DNA of 64,000 bases from Suillus spraguei. Lineage: Eukaryota; Basidiomycota; Agaricomycetes; Boletales; Suillaceae. Made by a program: the position numbers and the translations under genes. Positions 11,770 to 24,200 of the stretch are shown one piece after another; within the stretch, counting starts at the first letter, position 1, and each line of letters begins with the position of its first letter. The stretch covers positions 124,001 through 188,000 of the forward strand of contig JABCPU010000080.1 in NCBI GenBank assembly GCA_016800925.1, in the 5' to 3' direction. Under the pieces are notes generated by a model. The model made no database searches, had not been told where the DNA came from, and saw only the letters and a program-made list of their open reading frames with translations.

Positions 11770-12536
11770 CTGAGAAGATCAATGAGCGTTGTAGCAGCTA
11801 TACGAGACCATGATCACAATTGAAGTGAAATGATGATTGAGCTAGGGAACGGCAGGACGGAACGTGAAGAAAAGACTCGTTACGTCATTGGGCAATTCTT
11901 ATCCGCGGCTTAGTAGTCCGATCCTCCGATCGAATTGGAATTACTAGACCAGGTCTTCTTGACTAACAAGTGAGTGGCACTCAATTGTAGTCGTCTTCCC
12001 TCTGTCTTAATTATCTGCGTGTATCTCAAAGGTTCGTGCAAGTGCTGAACAAGTCTATCAAAGTATATGTAGTTTGCAAATTTCAATCAGACTGCCCATT
12101 GTGTTATGACGATATATGCCACCGTGACCGTGCAATTGCAGACCGTTTGTCTTATGGTGTGACATCCTTCTCTAGAACTATTCCGATTAAATCCGGTGCG
12201 AGCTCGACATGTTGAATGAACTCATCAACTACCATTCAACTTCTAGATCAATCCAGGCTCTTCATATCTCAACTCCTGCGATGAATCACACTCACTAACG
12301 CTTTCGGTGATCCTCCCTAGCACGTTTCCCCCTGCACAAATGTACAAAGAACATACTGCTGTTAATATTCGGAACATTGAATGAATTGCAAAAGACTCTA
12401 GTAGACGACATCATGTGAGAGAATGCAAAACAACGTTATGACAAACATGGAAGATAATTCTACAATGACAGATACTACAGTGACCGGGATGACAAAAATC
12501 TAAAACCTATGCCAGATGAAAGCAATACAGTAGAAA
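11770..12536. other. Spacer: antiporter A promoter and CHAT copy 2 3' flank
   Basis: About 770 bp with the CCAAT/ATF-type site at 11880-11891 close to the antiporter end, and A/T-rich sequence behind the CHAT stop codon at 12537. No coding region is seen. Confidence 0.5.
11880..11891 (-). promoter_or_regulatory. CCAAT plus ATF/CREB-type site upstream of antiporter A
   Basis: On the minus strand this reads CCAATGACGTAA, a CCAAT box running into TGACGTAA, a good match to fungal ATF/CREB-type bZIP sites. It lies about 110 bp upstream of the first recognisable antiporter exon. Equivalent sites are at 20615-20626, 37345-37356 and 51253-51264, with a one-base variant at 2885-2896. Function is inferred from motif and position only. 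Confidence 0.4.
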
Positions 12537-15500
12537 CTATACACCAATATGGACGAAAACCATTCTCTGCTCCAGCGGGACCTTCGTCTTCACAGCGTGC
12601 GTAGCACGATTCAGTGCCCAGGCCGCCTTCGTACAGTCCATCACGCCACCCTTGAACATATTCTCGTAGAAAGCTTTCACAACATGTTCTACATAAGCGT
12701 CGTTGACCTCCCACAGCGTGCCAATCACGCTCTTGAACCCTGAAAATTGCAGTCCAGCCGCAAGGTGAATCACCTCGTCGGGGGTCTCCTTATCGCCGAC
12801 GGCGGTATGGCACGCTGATAAGAACGCGAACTCGGCGTGAGGAATGTCTTTCTCCATGATATCAAGTAGCGTGATAGGTTCGTCTTTCATGACGAAATGA
12901 GAATTGTACGGCTGCTCGGGGTCCTGCTTTCCATGACAGGCAAGGTGCACCCAGTTGTTCTCTTCCAATGCCTGGAGTGCACCTGCTCGTGTAGCTGCGT
13001 CACCAGAAATTGTGGTGCGATTGACCGTCACCGGGACGAGCTGTTGGACGTCGCCAGAGATGGTGATACGGTTGACCGTCGCAGGGACGAGCTCTCGGAC
13101 AAGCTCGATCTCGCTGTCAACAGCCAAGAGCTCCTTGCTTTCCCCTGCACGAGGTTGGCCCTGTCCGATCGCCACGAAAGACGGACGGGCGCGCTTCTTC
13201 ATCATCTGTCTAGATCTGACAAGAGCTGAAAGTGTCGGGGCGTAAGAACAAATGTAAAGATCTTCCAGGCATGGCTCCTTCCCTGAACCATCTGGCTTTG
13301 TTAGAAAGGGGTGAGCTGCGTGGAGAGGAATGGACGTGAAATCTGCAGTCGGACACAGCCAAATTCGGGAATGGCGCTTTAAATTAAGGACATGCTCGAG
13401 CACGTTGACGATGGGTAGCATGATCTCGTCCCATACTGTGCGCAAGAGCACAATTAGGTCATTCCGCGGCACTTTTGGGCCCAAGGTGGATGCGTCTCGT
13501 ATAGCCCTGGCGAAACGATCCTTAAGATTCTTCAGTTCTGTAATAGTGATAGACGGCAATGGAGCATTATGGGGCTCTCCTGACGTCGGAACAATGATGG
13601 CGCTGCACGAGTATTGACTCGCGATGAAGATAATGACTGGGCCATGGCGTGCTGCCGCTTGCAAGTCTTCATACGAAGGCGGGAGCAAGAATCGGGAGAA
13701 TCCTTTGAGATCACGGATCTTAGCTACCACCGCTCCCCACTCCTCCTGAAGTCTCCTGTACTGCATTGCTGCTCGATCAGCAGCAGTTCGATCAGCGCTG
13801 CCGGCGGAACCCTGAGCATCGGATAGGCGCTTGTTGATCCCGGAAAGCTTGTAAGCTAGTTCTGGACTTGCAGACGTCAGGTCTTCCAGTGGAGTCCTGA
13901 GTCGAGAGGCTAGCGACCATTGCTGACCACGACCCTGCTCAACCAGTTCGACTGCGTGTGGTGCATCGTTACGCCGGATGGCACATGAGGCTGCATCTAC
14001 TGGCATTGATTGGGAGCCGCGAAAAGCGGTTGCAGCCTCCCGCCGTGAAATTGCCGACGACTGTGTCGCCAAATGAGCATCTAGAAGCTCAAAAAATGTT
14101 GAGTAAGCCTCTAGTGCAGAGTCATGATCATGCCGCTCTCCTGCGACAGTCCAATTGCGTGCCTCAATGATGCGATATGGAAAGCCTTGCGTGGGATGTC
14201 GTGATGCCAGTCTGAAGTTCTCCACAGCAAGCGACAAATCAGCAGACTTGCGTTGCACTCTGTAACGAGACAGATAGGCTTCCTGCAAGCACATGTAGCT
14301 GAAATATCTATGCGGGTGCAGTGAAGGCAAAGCCTCCAACGATTCTTGGCACAGTCGAATGGCCTCCTCGACATCTTCATTCTTCTGCGTTTTCGTGAAA
14401 CGAGAGGAGAGCGCCGAGCTCAAATTGAAAAGAGCTGTATGGCGACGTGGATGGCCATGCTGCCTTAACTGAAGTGAATCCCGGTGAAGGTCAATGGCCT
14501 CGTTGAGATCTTCGCTGACATCCAATTTGCCATATCTGGTTTTGAGCGCGAGGGCAAGGTTGTTGAGTGTGTTATCACGATATGGATTCCCAGGCGGGCG
14601 CAACATCAGTGCCTCGCGCTGGAGGCTGATAGATCTGTTGATATCATCAACACCGCCGCGTTTGTTGAAACGGGTGGAGAGGGCGAGTCCTAGGTTGTTC
14701 AATGAGAAATGACGAGATTTGTGCCCAACAGGGCACAGGCGCAGGGATTCTTCATACAAAGAGATGGCGTCATTGAGGTCATGATGGTTGCCTTGGTGAT
14801 TGAAGCGGTCCCAGAGTGACAGGGCCAAGTTATTCAGGTAGCCATCGCGTTCCGAATCTCCCTCGGAGCAAAGGGAAACGGCTTCACGATGACATTGGAT
14901 GGACTCATCTAAGTCATCGGTGCTGCCGCGTTGCTCAAAGCGTGACCTGAGAGCCCATCCAAGCTTGTCCAGTGCTCTTGGACGGCGTTTGTTGCCCAGA
15001 GGACAAAGCTCGAGTACGACTCGCCGAATGTGGATGCCTTCATCAGATCCCTCTACTGAAAGTTTGTTGCATTCGCCGATCACATAATCGACCCCATTTG
15101 CCCCTGCCGCGATGCTACGAAGGTAGGTTCCCTCTGGACAGAGCGGTAATAGCTTGCAGCACAGATGTGCGGCTTCATGGATATAGACGGCGGTGAAGTT
15201 CTCCTTGCCAAAGCGCCAGGTCAGCGCTTTAACGAGGTGGTAGATGGATAGTGGATAATTGGGGTGACCCTCAGGACGTAATGTAAGGGCCTCCCGAAAG
15301 AGAGAGGTGACAGGATTGATGTCTTGAAAATCGTGTTGAATATAGCCTTGCAGGCGGGCCCATGCGAGGTTGGTGAGAGCCCCTGCGCGGTCAGGATGTC
15401 CGACCAAGCATTGGTCCAGGACTGACTGAAAATGCTGTATGGCATCGCTCAGATAAGAGACGGTCTTGCTTGTGACGTATGTGGCAAATCGTTCATGGCC

Positions 15501-16180
15501 TGCATCGGTCTCTCGAGCAATCCCAGATTCAGTGATGGACTACACAAGGTGTTCCGTCAACAGAAATCAACGACAGAGGCTGCGTCACTCACGTCAAGCA
15601 GTGCGGTCTCCTGATTGTCGCTAGAATGTAGAACAGTAGCCTTCAGCGTGAGGCAAGGGCGAACCCCACGAACGGACGGGAAGGAGATATCTACTAGGTG
15701 TGAGTATATAAGCATGAATGAGAAGGAGGTCACTCACCGAAAGGCTCGTTTTCATGACCGAGCAGCGCATCCCACGATGTTTCAAGTTTTCTGACGACTT
15801 CTCCATTTCCTAGCATCCGATCGAATTCGAAGGATGCCCTGATCTCCATTAATATTTCGGGTGACACGTCTAATGATCTACAAGGAGAAGATCAGTTATC
15901 GAGTTGCATCCGAAAAATACGATGGACTGTACAGGGTTACGGTATCGTCCCATGCTACTGATTCGTCGGATAATAAGACTCCAATCGCTGATTTCCAGCG
16001 TCTCGTCGAGCCAACAATGATGGATATGTGAATACCGGCGGGAATGCGCTCGGAGGGAACTCGAACATTTTTTGCTCCAATAACTGTAGGTAGAGTGTGA
16101 GGATACGAAAGAGATACGAAGGCGGTATAGGGCAACTTACCTTCGAGTTTGATATATCGGCCTTGTAAACTGACAGACAT
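12537..16180 (-). CDS. C2-TPR-CHAT protease-like protein, copy 2 (intact, 1148 aa)
   Basis: Five exons: 16180-16141, 16083-15921, 15877-15738, 15693-15593 and 15539-12537. The introns are 57, 43, 44 and 53 bp, all GT..AG with consistent phases. Residues 1 to about 120 form a C2-like domain (RYIKLEVIGAKN start, then RWKSAIGVLLSDESVAWDDT). Residues about 150-600 are TPR-type repeats of 42-48 residues with D-L-NEAI second helices. A variable window covers about 603-682 (bases 13938-14177). The C-terminal CHAT domain carries the caspase-type dyad in HLACHG (His about 1017) and SACHTA (Cys about 1058). The family is expected to be a cysteine endopeptidase controlled by its TPR sensor; no substrate is known here. 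There is no signal peptide or membrane segment, so it is probably cytosolic or recruited to membranes by C2. A 17-residue tandem repeat (VNR-TISGD twice) lies at about 965-998. Confidence 0.9.
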
Positions 16181-17665
16181 GATGGTATGATGAAGGAAAA
16201 CGAGATGGATTGATTATGGGTTGGGTGGTGGGTAGAATGAGTAGTGGAAAAGGCGACAGGGCACTGTAAGTTCAGGTGACAGGGAGAAGGGAGGTTGAGG
16301 GTTCAGAGGGTTTAGGTGATGCACACGTGTATTTGCATGTTGCATTTCAGCGCTAGTACAATAGATGCTTGTATGATTGCACGAAGCGCTGAGGCTAAAA
16401 GATCACCAACTTGCAGCAAAATGCTATGGATGAGGGGAAATGACACGCCAAGGACACTGCAAGCCTGTACTGTCATCGTAGGTTGATTGAGACGTAGTAT
16501 GATCATTAGCACAAGGCTGAGACAACATAAAACCTAGTGTATTTCATGGTACAAACATTACAGACCACTAGAAATGACGGTGGGTGGTGGGCTATGCCTA
16601 CGCTGTACGAGACGATGGCATGATGATCGAGCTAGAAACAAAGGCAACACGGCGGGACGTGGCATCTGAGCTTGAGAATAGTCAGCATATGAAATAAAAA
16701 GGAAATTTCAACGAACCTGAGAGTCATAAATACCAGAAATAGTATGGTGTACGAGAGTACTAGAAATAGCAGGTCCACTATCATACACATTTGTATCCTC
16801 CTCCAATCGAACTTGAACCAAACTACCAGACAATCCTTACATCCGCACAACAAGTACTATACTGATCAACAAGCATAGTCGAAGATCGTATGGGAGGACA
16901 CGCGAATACAATTAGATATATAGGATGCAGTTGACGTCAGTGCGTATGCGCCCTTTTCACTCTAGTTGACTGGATTCTAATTATACCGGATAATTCGTAT
17001 GTACTGGTCTTTTCACTTCCTCGCATCTCGCATGGACTCAGGCCTTTTGCAATGGCCTGGCATTAACCCAAACGACAGTGTCCTGTTCGCAGGAACATGG
17101 TTGCATGAGTTTACTGAAAAAAAGTCGTGGTCGAACGACGAGAAACACTGATGAGACACACGAAACAGAATAGAACTACGTTCTGGATTGCGAGACAACG
17201 ACGAAGGTGAGGGACAAACTAAGGAAAGAGGTGCCTACGATGTGGTGAACCATATACGCTGGTGTACGCAGGCCACCTTACCTCGTGTCTGACCGATGAC
17301 ATTTCCATTCGAAGTACCTCAGTACCTGGCGCTGATCGCGAACCTCATGCATCTGTTTGTATTACTCCGGTCTTTGGGTTCTTGGAAGTCACTGGTACAC
17401 GCGCTGTATTCGGCACATCTTTGATATCAATGCTCCTCATTCAGTTATCGTGTAGTGACATCAACAGCTCTTTCATATACAATGTTAATTTAGAGACGAT
17501 ATATCTATACATCATGTTCAAAGCCATTAATGCTACATTGACGACAGCTCATAAAGTGTGATGCGAAAGCGAGAGCGATACCCGAATGATTTCGACGCGA
17601 GGACTAGACGATTAAAAAAACGCACCAAACGATATATATACAATATCCCAATCTTCAGACGCGCT
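16181..17665. other. Spacer between antiporter B and CHAT copy 2, shortened form
   Basis: Same order of elements as 6959-8928 but about 480 bp shorter; blocks corresponding to about 7490-7780 and 8090-8330 are missing. A CRE-type TGACGTCA lies at 16932-16939. No gene is seen. Confidence 0.5.
16323..16330. promoter_or_regulatory. ACACGTGT palindrome, CHAT copy 2 promoter
   Basis: An E-box-type palindrome (CACGTG core) whose nearest base is 143 bases upstream of the ATG. The same octamer is found upstream of all seven CHAT copies, 142-143 bases from the start codon: 7101-7108, 16323-16330, 25093-25100, 32501-32508, 41817-41824, 55685-55692 and 63131-63138. It is flanked on the minus strand by ATGCAAAT. 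A bHLH-type factor is the likely reader; this is an inference. Confidence 0.45.
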
Positions 17666-20504
17666 TCATATATGAGGGAGACCGAATGTCACTTTCCCTC
17701 GCGACTCCGAGCCATCAGTGCCACACGGTTCGCTGGAACTACCCTGGGGCATCTGATCAGGCGTCATCTTAGGAGTAATGGCACCGCTCCGAGGCTCTTT
17801 GTCGACAAACCGGACAGACCGAGTAGGCGAGACATCACGAGAGTTGTGTTCGCTCGTCTTCAGAGACTCCAACCGTCGGTGCTGGATGGAGTAACGGTAA
17901 GTGTGCCCTGATCCCTGCCGGTGAGGTGTATGACTTCTCCTACGCTGGTCCTCGCCCTCAGACGGTGTCATCTCACTCGGCTCAGCCGTAAAGGCGAATG
18001 GTGGGTCCTGATCCAGGAGCTGCCTAGCATGGCTCGAGAACGTTCCACCATCTCCCGTTGACTGTCTCCGTCGATGGCTCCTCGCACTTCTAGCTGCCAC
18101 AGAATGGATTCCGCTCTTCGCCTTCCATGATTTTGAACGCCTCCTGTGATCGCCGGGCAGCTCCCCCAACGAGTACGCAGGTCCGTCGCCGTCTCCGCTT
18201 TTGTCTGACATCCATCCTTCATCTTCGTCACCTTCAGCACATGCGCCCGTGTTTCCATCGCTTGGGCCACCGACTTGGATGACTTCTTGGGCTTTTGATT
18301 CTAATGCATGTATATCATGCTCAACGTTTTCTTCGACATGTTCAGCTCCACGATGTGTGTCTTCATGCGCATGGTGTAACTTGCGAAGATAAGCGCGACC
18401 TGCTTGAAAGGCGCCACCTTCTCCTACAGAGAACCGGGAGTGCACGGCCTGTTCAGAAGGCTTGAATGCGTTATAGATGACTTCCACATCGACCTGCAAA
18501 CGACCTCAACATCACCCTCAGTATTGTCAATGAACCCACGTACCACTTCACCAGGACCACCTCGTCGCTCGATGATTCTATGCGCGCCTTCCTTCCACTC
18601 TGCAGTCGTCCCTTTTCCATCAGCCGGTATCTCCTCCTTTATCTCTTCCTCATCCTTTGCCAGCGCAGCTGCCGCACGTGTCTCCACACTGTTCGCCTCG
18701 CCAATCTGTTCTATCTCATCCGGCGATGGCGGCGACACAGTGAGCGTGCTGGCGCGCTTGCTCTCCAATGCAGACTTATCTTCTTCCGCCAGTCCACCCT
18801 CGCCGCGTTCGAGTCCAGCAGGGTCACGGTTAATAATGACGTCTTCTGCACGCGTAACGTGTCGCGTGTGTGTTGTCCAGTCCGGGACGTTGGATGAGGC
18901 ATGCCGGGACCACGTGCGAGACCCGACTGAATGTACGCGCTGGCCTAGAAGTGAGAATGGGATGGACAGACCGTGAATAGCGACGCTGCAGAGTACCATG
19001 AATGCGACGATAGGTTGAATGGTAAGTGCCAAGAATTCGGTCTGGTTGACTGGAGGGTTGCTAGGTTTTGGTAGTTGCTGCGCTGCTAATGTGGAAATAT
19101 ATATAGCACCTGGTAACACACGTTATATCAGTACGTTGGAGAATCATGTTAGACACACCACGTACCAATGCCTATAGGTCCAAAATGGCCACTGAAAATA
19201 GCTTCCCGGAAAGTCTTTACGTCGGGTATGAACCTGTAGAGCCCAATCATGATCGGCAACCTTTTTAACATCAACACTAAGATAGCAATGACGATGAGCC
19301 TCCACACGCTCAGTGACAGCGTCTCGTTGTTGAAACTGTCAAACGGCATCCAGGCGCCAACATAAACGAAGGCAGCGACGTTGAACATTAGGTCGATGAC
19401 GGAACTGAACACCGATTCCTCTGTCTGGCGGTTGAAGAAACCGTCCCAAGCAAATGCCGTTCCACAAGAGAATGCTGCCAGGAGATCATCGGAACCCAAG
19501 ATAGTCATGATACGATGGTGAGCAAAGCCAGGGATATGTACTGCGCAACGTATGACTGGCGATCGACGAAGTCGTTGCGCTGGCAGAATTTCATAGGTGC
19601 CGGAAGCCCCATCCTATGAAGGCGCCCACCACCACACCTAGTATGACTTGATCTGATATCACACAATTAGCTGAGGAACTGTCATTGAATGATGTAGCTT
19701 ACAGAGCCAGAGTAGCAGGAACCAATCTTCAACTGCGAGACCAGTGCTGGAGTCCAATATGAGATATAATGCAATGTACAGGAAGGGATACGCTGCTCCG
19801 TCGTTGCAACCGCATTCCGCTGCTAGGAGGCACGTGCTTGTCGGCATATTTGCCACCGACGACTGCGGCAGCAAGGATTGGGTCAGTTGGGGTCAAGCAT
19901 GCAGCGACAGCAAGGCTTGATAAGAATGTAAGGTGAGGGATCAAAGCATAAATCAAGCCTGCCGATACAAATCAACCCTGGTTATGATTAGCGAATGGGT
20001 TAAAGACATGTTGAGGACGATACCCACCCATGTCATGACGGGAAATAGAAGGTATAGCAGACTTTTCCAGTGACGCTTCATATAAGCTTTTGGAAGCTCG
20101 ACTCCGATTGCAAAGACTCCAATGGCGAGGACAACGCGAGTGAATTCAAGTGTGAATTCATTCACGGTAGCGTCAGCTGCGAGGATCAAATATGCCGGCA
20201 CCGTAGGGACCTAAAAATAACAATGTAATTAGAAGACTTTATTTAAAAAGTGATCCGCTGAGCTCACGATGATGACGCCGAAGAGAAAAGCCCAGCATGC
20301 CTCGCCGATGTAAAGCTATATACAATGAGTATGAAGGTTGATTTACAAATTATATTACCTTTTCTCGAATGAACAAGGAAAACATGCCAAACTATAATGG
20401 ATATTGCAATGAGACGCAGCAAAAGTAGACAGGGCATGCTGACTTACTATAACGACGAAACCTCCAAGGCATGCATAGGTGATGTGCGGTATGGTTATTG
20501 AAAG
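17666..20504 (-). pseudogene. Fungal Na+/H+ antiporter copy B, disrupted
   Basis: Exon order is the same as in copy A. The C-terminal part is clean: an exon ending in GGPGEV joins through a GTACGT..CAG intron to the 17666-18493 exon, whose tail ends KVTFGLPHI. The N-terminal half carries the lesion set shared with A and D: the two small deletions at the DPRSWGG region near 20170, TGA for Trp near 19962, and the 17-bp deletion near 19830. Two private single-base deletions occur at about 19513 and 19597, inside the exon that starts VILGVVVGAFIGWG. The TDP motif is still readable at about 19890. It cannot encode a full carrier. The tail exons remaining open may simply reflect recent duplication. 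Confidence 0.85.
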
Positions 20505-21297
20505 CTGAGAAGATCAATGAGCGTTGTAGCAGCTATACGAGACCATGATCACAATTGAAGTGAAATGATGATTGAGCTAGGGAACGGCAGGACGGAACGT
20601 GAACAAAAGACTCGTTACGTCATTGGTTGCAGCAATTCTAGACAAAAAGTCCGCGGCTTAGTACGTCCGATCCTCCGATCGAATTGGAATTACTAGACCA
20701 GGTCTTCTTGACTAACAAGTGAGTGGCACTCGATTGAGTGCTCGAACGTTCCCTCTGTCTTGATTATCTGCGTGTATCTCACAGGTTCGTGCAAGTGCTG
20801 ATCAAGTCTATCAAAGTATATATATTTCTATATGTAGTTTGCAAGTTTCGCCGATTGTGTTATGACGATATATGCTATGCCACCGTGACCGTGCAATTGC
20901 AGACCGTTTGTCTTATGGTGTGACATCCTTCTCTAGAACTATTACGATTAAATCCGGTGCGAGCTCGACATGTTGAATGAACTCATCAACTACCATTCAA
21001 CTTCTAGATCAATCCAGGCTCTTCATATCTCAACTCCTGCGATGAATCACACTCACTAACGCTTTCGGTGATCCTCCCTAGCACGTTTCCCCCTGCACAA
21101 ATGTACAAAGAACATACTGCTGTTAATATTCGGAACATTGAATGAATTGCAAAAGACTCTAGTAGACGACGTCATGTGAGAGAATGTAAAACAACGGTAT
21201 GACAAACATGGAAGATAATTCTACAATGACAGATACTACAGTGACCGGGATGACAAAAATCTAAATCCTATGCCAGATGAAAGCAATACAGTAGAAA
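20505..21297. other. Spacer: antiporter B promoter and CHAT copy 3 3' flank
   Basis: Equivalent to 11770-12536, with the CCAAT/ATF-type site at 20615-20626. A short TA-rich insertion relative to that spacer lies near 20820. No gene is seen. Confidence 0.5.
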
Positions 21298-24200
21298 CTA
21301 TACACCAATATGGACGAAAACCATTCTCTGCTCCAGCGGAACCTTCGTCTTCACAGCGTGCGTAGCACGATTCAGTGCCCAGGCCGCCTTCGTACAATCC
21401 ATCACACCACCCTTGAACATATTCTCGTAGAAAGCTTTCACAACATGTTCTACAAAAGCGTCGTTGACATCCCACAGCGTGCCAATCACGCTCTTGAACC
21501 CCGAAAATTGCAGTCCAGCCGCGAGATGAATCACCTCGTCAGGCGTCTCCTTATCGCCGACAGCGGTATGACACGCTGATAAGAACGCAAACTCGGCGTG
21601 AGGAACGTCTTTCTCCATGATATCAAGTAGCGTAATAGGTTCGTCTTTCATGACGAAATGAGAATTGTACGGCTGCTCGGGGTCCTGCTTTCCATGACAG
21701 GCGAGGTGCACCCAGTTGTTCTCTTCTAATGCCTGGAGTGCACTTGCTCGTGTAGCTGCGTCACCAGAAATTGTGGTGCGATTGACCGTCACCGGGACGA
21801 GCTGTTGGACGTCGCCAGAAATGGTGGTACGGTTGACCGTCGCAGGAACGATCTTTCGGACAAGCTCGATCTCGCTGTCGACGGCTAAGAGCTCCTTGCT
21901 TTCCCCTGCACGAGGTTGGCCCTGTCCGATCGCCACGAAAGACGGAGGGACACGCTTCTTCATCAACTGTCTAGATCTGACAAGAGCCGAAAGTGTCGGG
22001 GCGTAAGAACAAATGTAGAGATCTTCCAGGCATGGCTCCTTCCCTGAACCATCTGGCTTTGTTAGAAAGGGGTGAGCTGCGTGGAGGGGAATGGACGTGA
22101 AATCTGCAGTTGGACACAGCCAGATTCGGGAATGGTGCTTCAAATTAAGGACATGCTCGAGCACCTTGACGATGGGTAGCATGATCTCGTCCCATACTGT
22201 GCGCGAGAGCACAATTAGGTCATTCCGCGGCACTTTTGGGCCCAAGGTGGATGCGTCTCGTATAGCCCTGGCGAAACGATCCTTAAGATTCTTCAGTTCT
22301 GTAAGAGTGATAGATGGTAATGGAACATTATGAGGCTCTCCTGACGTTGGAACAATGATGGCGCTGCACGAGTATTCACTCGCGATGAAGATAATGACTG
22401 GGCCATGACGTGCTGCCGCTTGCAAGTCTTCCAATGAAGGCAGGAGCAGGAATCGGGAGAAACCTTTAAGATTACGGATACCAGCTACCATTGCTTCCCA
22501 TTGTTCCTGAAGTCTCCTGCACTGCATTGCTGCTTGATCAGCAGCAGCTCGATCAGCGCTGCCAGTGGAACTCTGAGCATCGGATAGGCGCTTGTTGATC
22601 CTGGAGAGCTTCTGAGCTAGTTCTGGACTTGCAGACATCAGGTCTTCTAGTGGAGTCCTGAGTCGGGAGGCCAGTGACCATTGCTGGCCACGACCCTGCT
22701 CTAGGAGTTCAACTGCGTGTCGTACATTGTCACGCCGGATGGCACATGAGGCTGCATTCACGGGCGCTGATCTGGTACGCTGGAACACAGCAGTAGCTTC
22801 ACGCCGTGAAATTACTGACGATCGTGTTGACAAGTGCCGATCAAGAAGGTTGAAAAATGTTGCATAGGCCTCTAGCCCAGATTGATGACTGTACTGCTCT
22901 GCTGCGACGATCCAGTTCGAGGCTGTCACAATGCGATTGGGGAAGCCTTGCGTGGGATGCCGTGATGCCAGTCTGAAGTTCTCCACAGCAAGCGACAAAT
23001 CAGCAGACTTGCGTTGCACTCTGTAACGAGATAAATAGGCTTCCTGCAACCACATGTAGCTGAAATATCTAGCCGGGTGCAGTGAAGGCAAAGCCTCCAA
23101 CGATTCTTGGCACAGTCGAATGGCCTCCTCGACATCTTCATTCTTCTGCGTTTTCGTGAACCGAGAGGAGAGCGCCGAGCTCAAACTGTAAAGAGCTTGA
23201 TGGTGATATGGATGGCCATGCTGCCTTAACTGAAGTGAATCCCGGAACAGGTCAATGGCCTCATTGAGATCTTCGCTGACATCCAATTTGCCATATCTGG
23301 TTTTGAGCGCGAGGGCAAGGTTGTTGAGTGTGTAATCACGATATGGATTCCCAGGCGGGCGTAACGTCAGTGCCTCGCGCTGGAGGCTGATGGATTCGTT
23401 GATATCGTCAACATTGCCGCGTTGGTTGAAACGGGTGAAGAGGGCGTTTCCTAGGTTGTCCAATGGGAAATCACGAGATTTGTGCCCAACAGGGCGCAGG
23501 CGCAGTGATTCTTCATACAAAGAGATGGCCTCATTGAGGTCATGATGGTTGCCTTGGTGATTGAAGCGGAACCAGAATGACACGGCCAAGTTATTCAGGT
23601 AGTAATCGCGTTCCGAATCTCCCTCGGAGCACAGGGAAACGGCTTCACGCCGACATTGGATGGACTCGTCTAAGTCATCGGTGTTGCCGCGTTGCTCAAA
23701 GCGTGACCTGAGAGCCCATCCAAGCTTGTCTAGTGCTCTTGGACGGTGTTTGTTGCCCAGAGGACAAAGCTCGAGTACGACTCGCCGAATGTGGATGCCT
23801 TCATCAGATCCCTCTACTGAAAGTTTGTTGCAGTTACGGATCACATAATCGACGCCATTTGCCCCTGCCGCGATGCTACTAATGTAGGTTCCCTCTGGAC
23901 AGAGCGGTAATAGCTTGCAGCACAGATGTGCGGCTTCATGGATATAGGCGGTGATGTTCTCCTTGCTGAAGCACCAGGTCAGTGCTTCAACGAGGTGGTA
24001 GATGGATAGTGGATGATTGGGGTGGCCCTCAGGACGTAATGTAAGGGCCTCCCGAAAGAGAGAGGCGACAGAATCAATGTCTTGAAAATCGTTTCGAATA
24101 TAGCCTTGCAGGCGGGCCCATGCGAGGTTGGTGAGAGCCTCTGCGCAGTCAGGATGTCCGACCAAGCATTGGTCCAGGACTGACTGAAAATGCTGTATGG

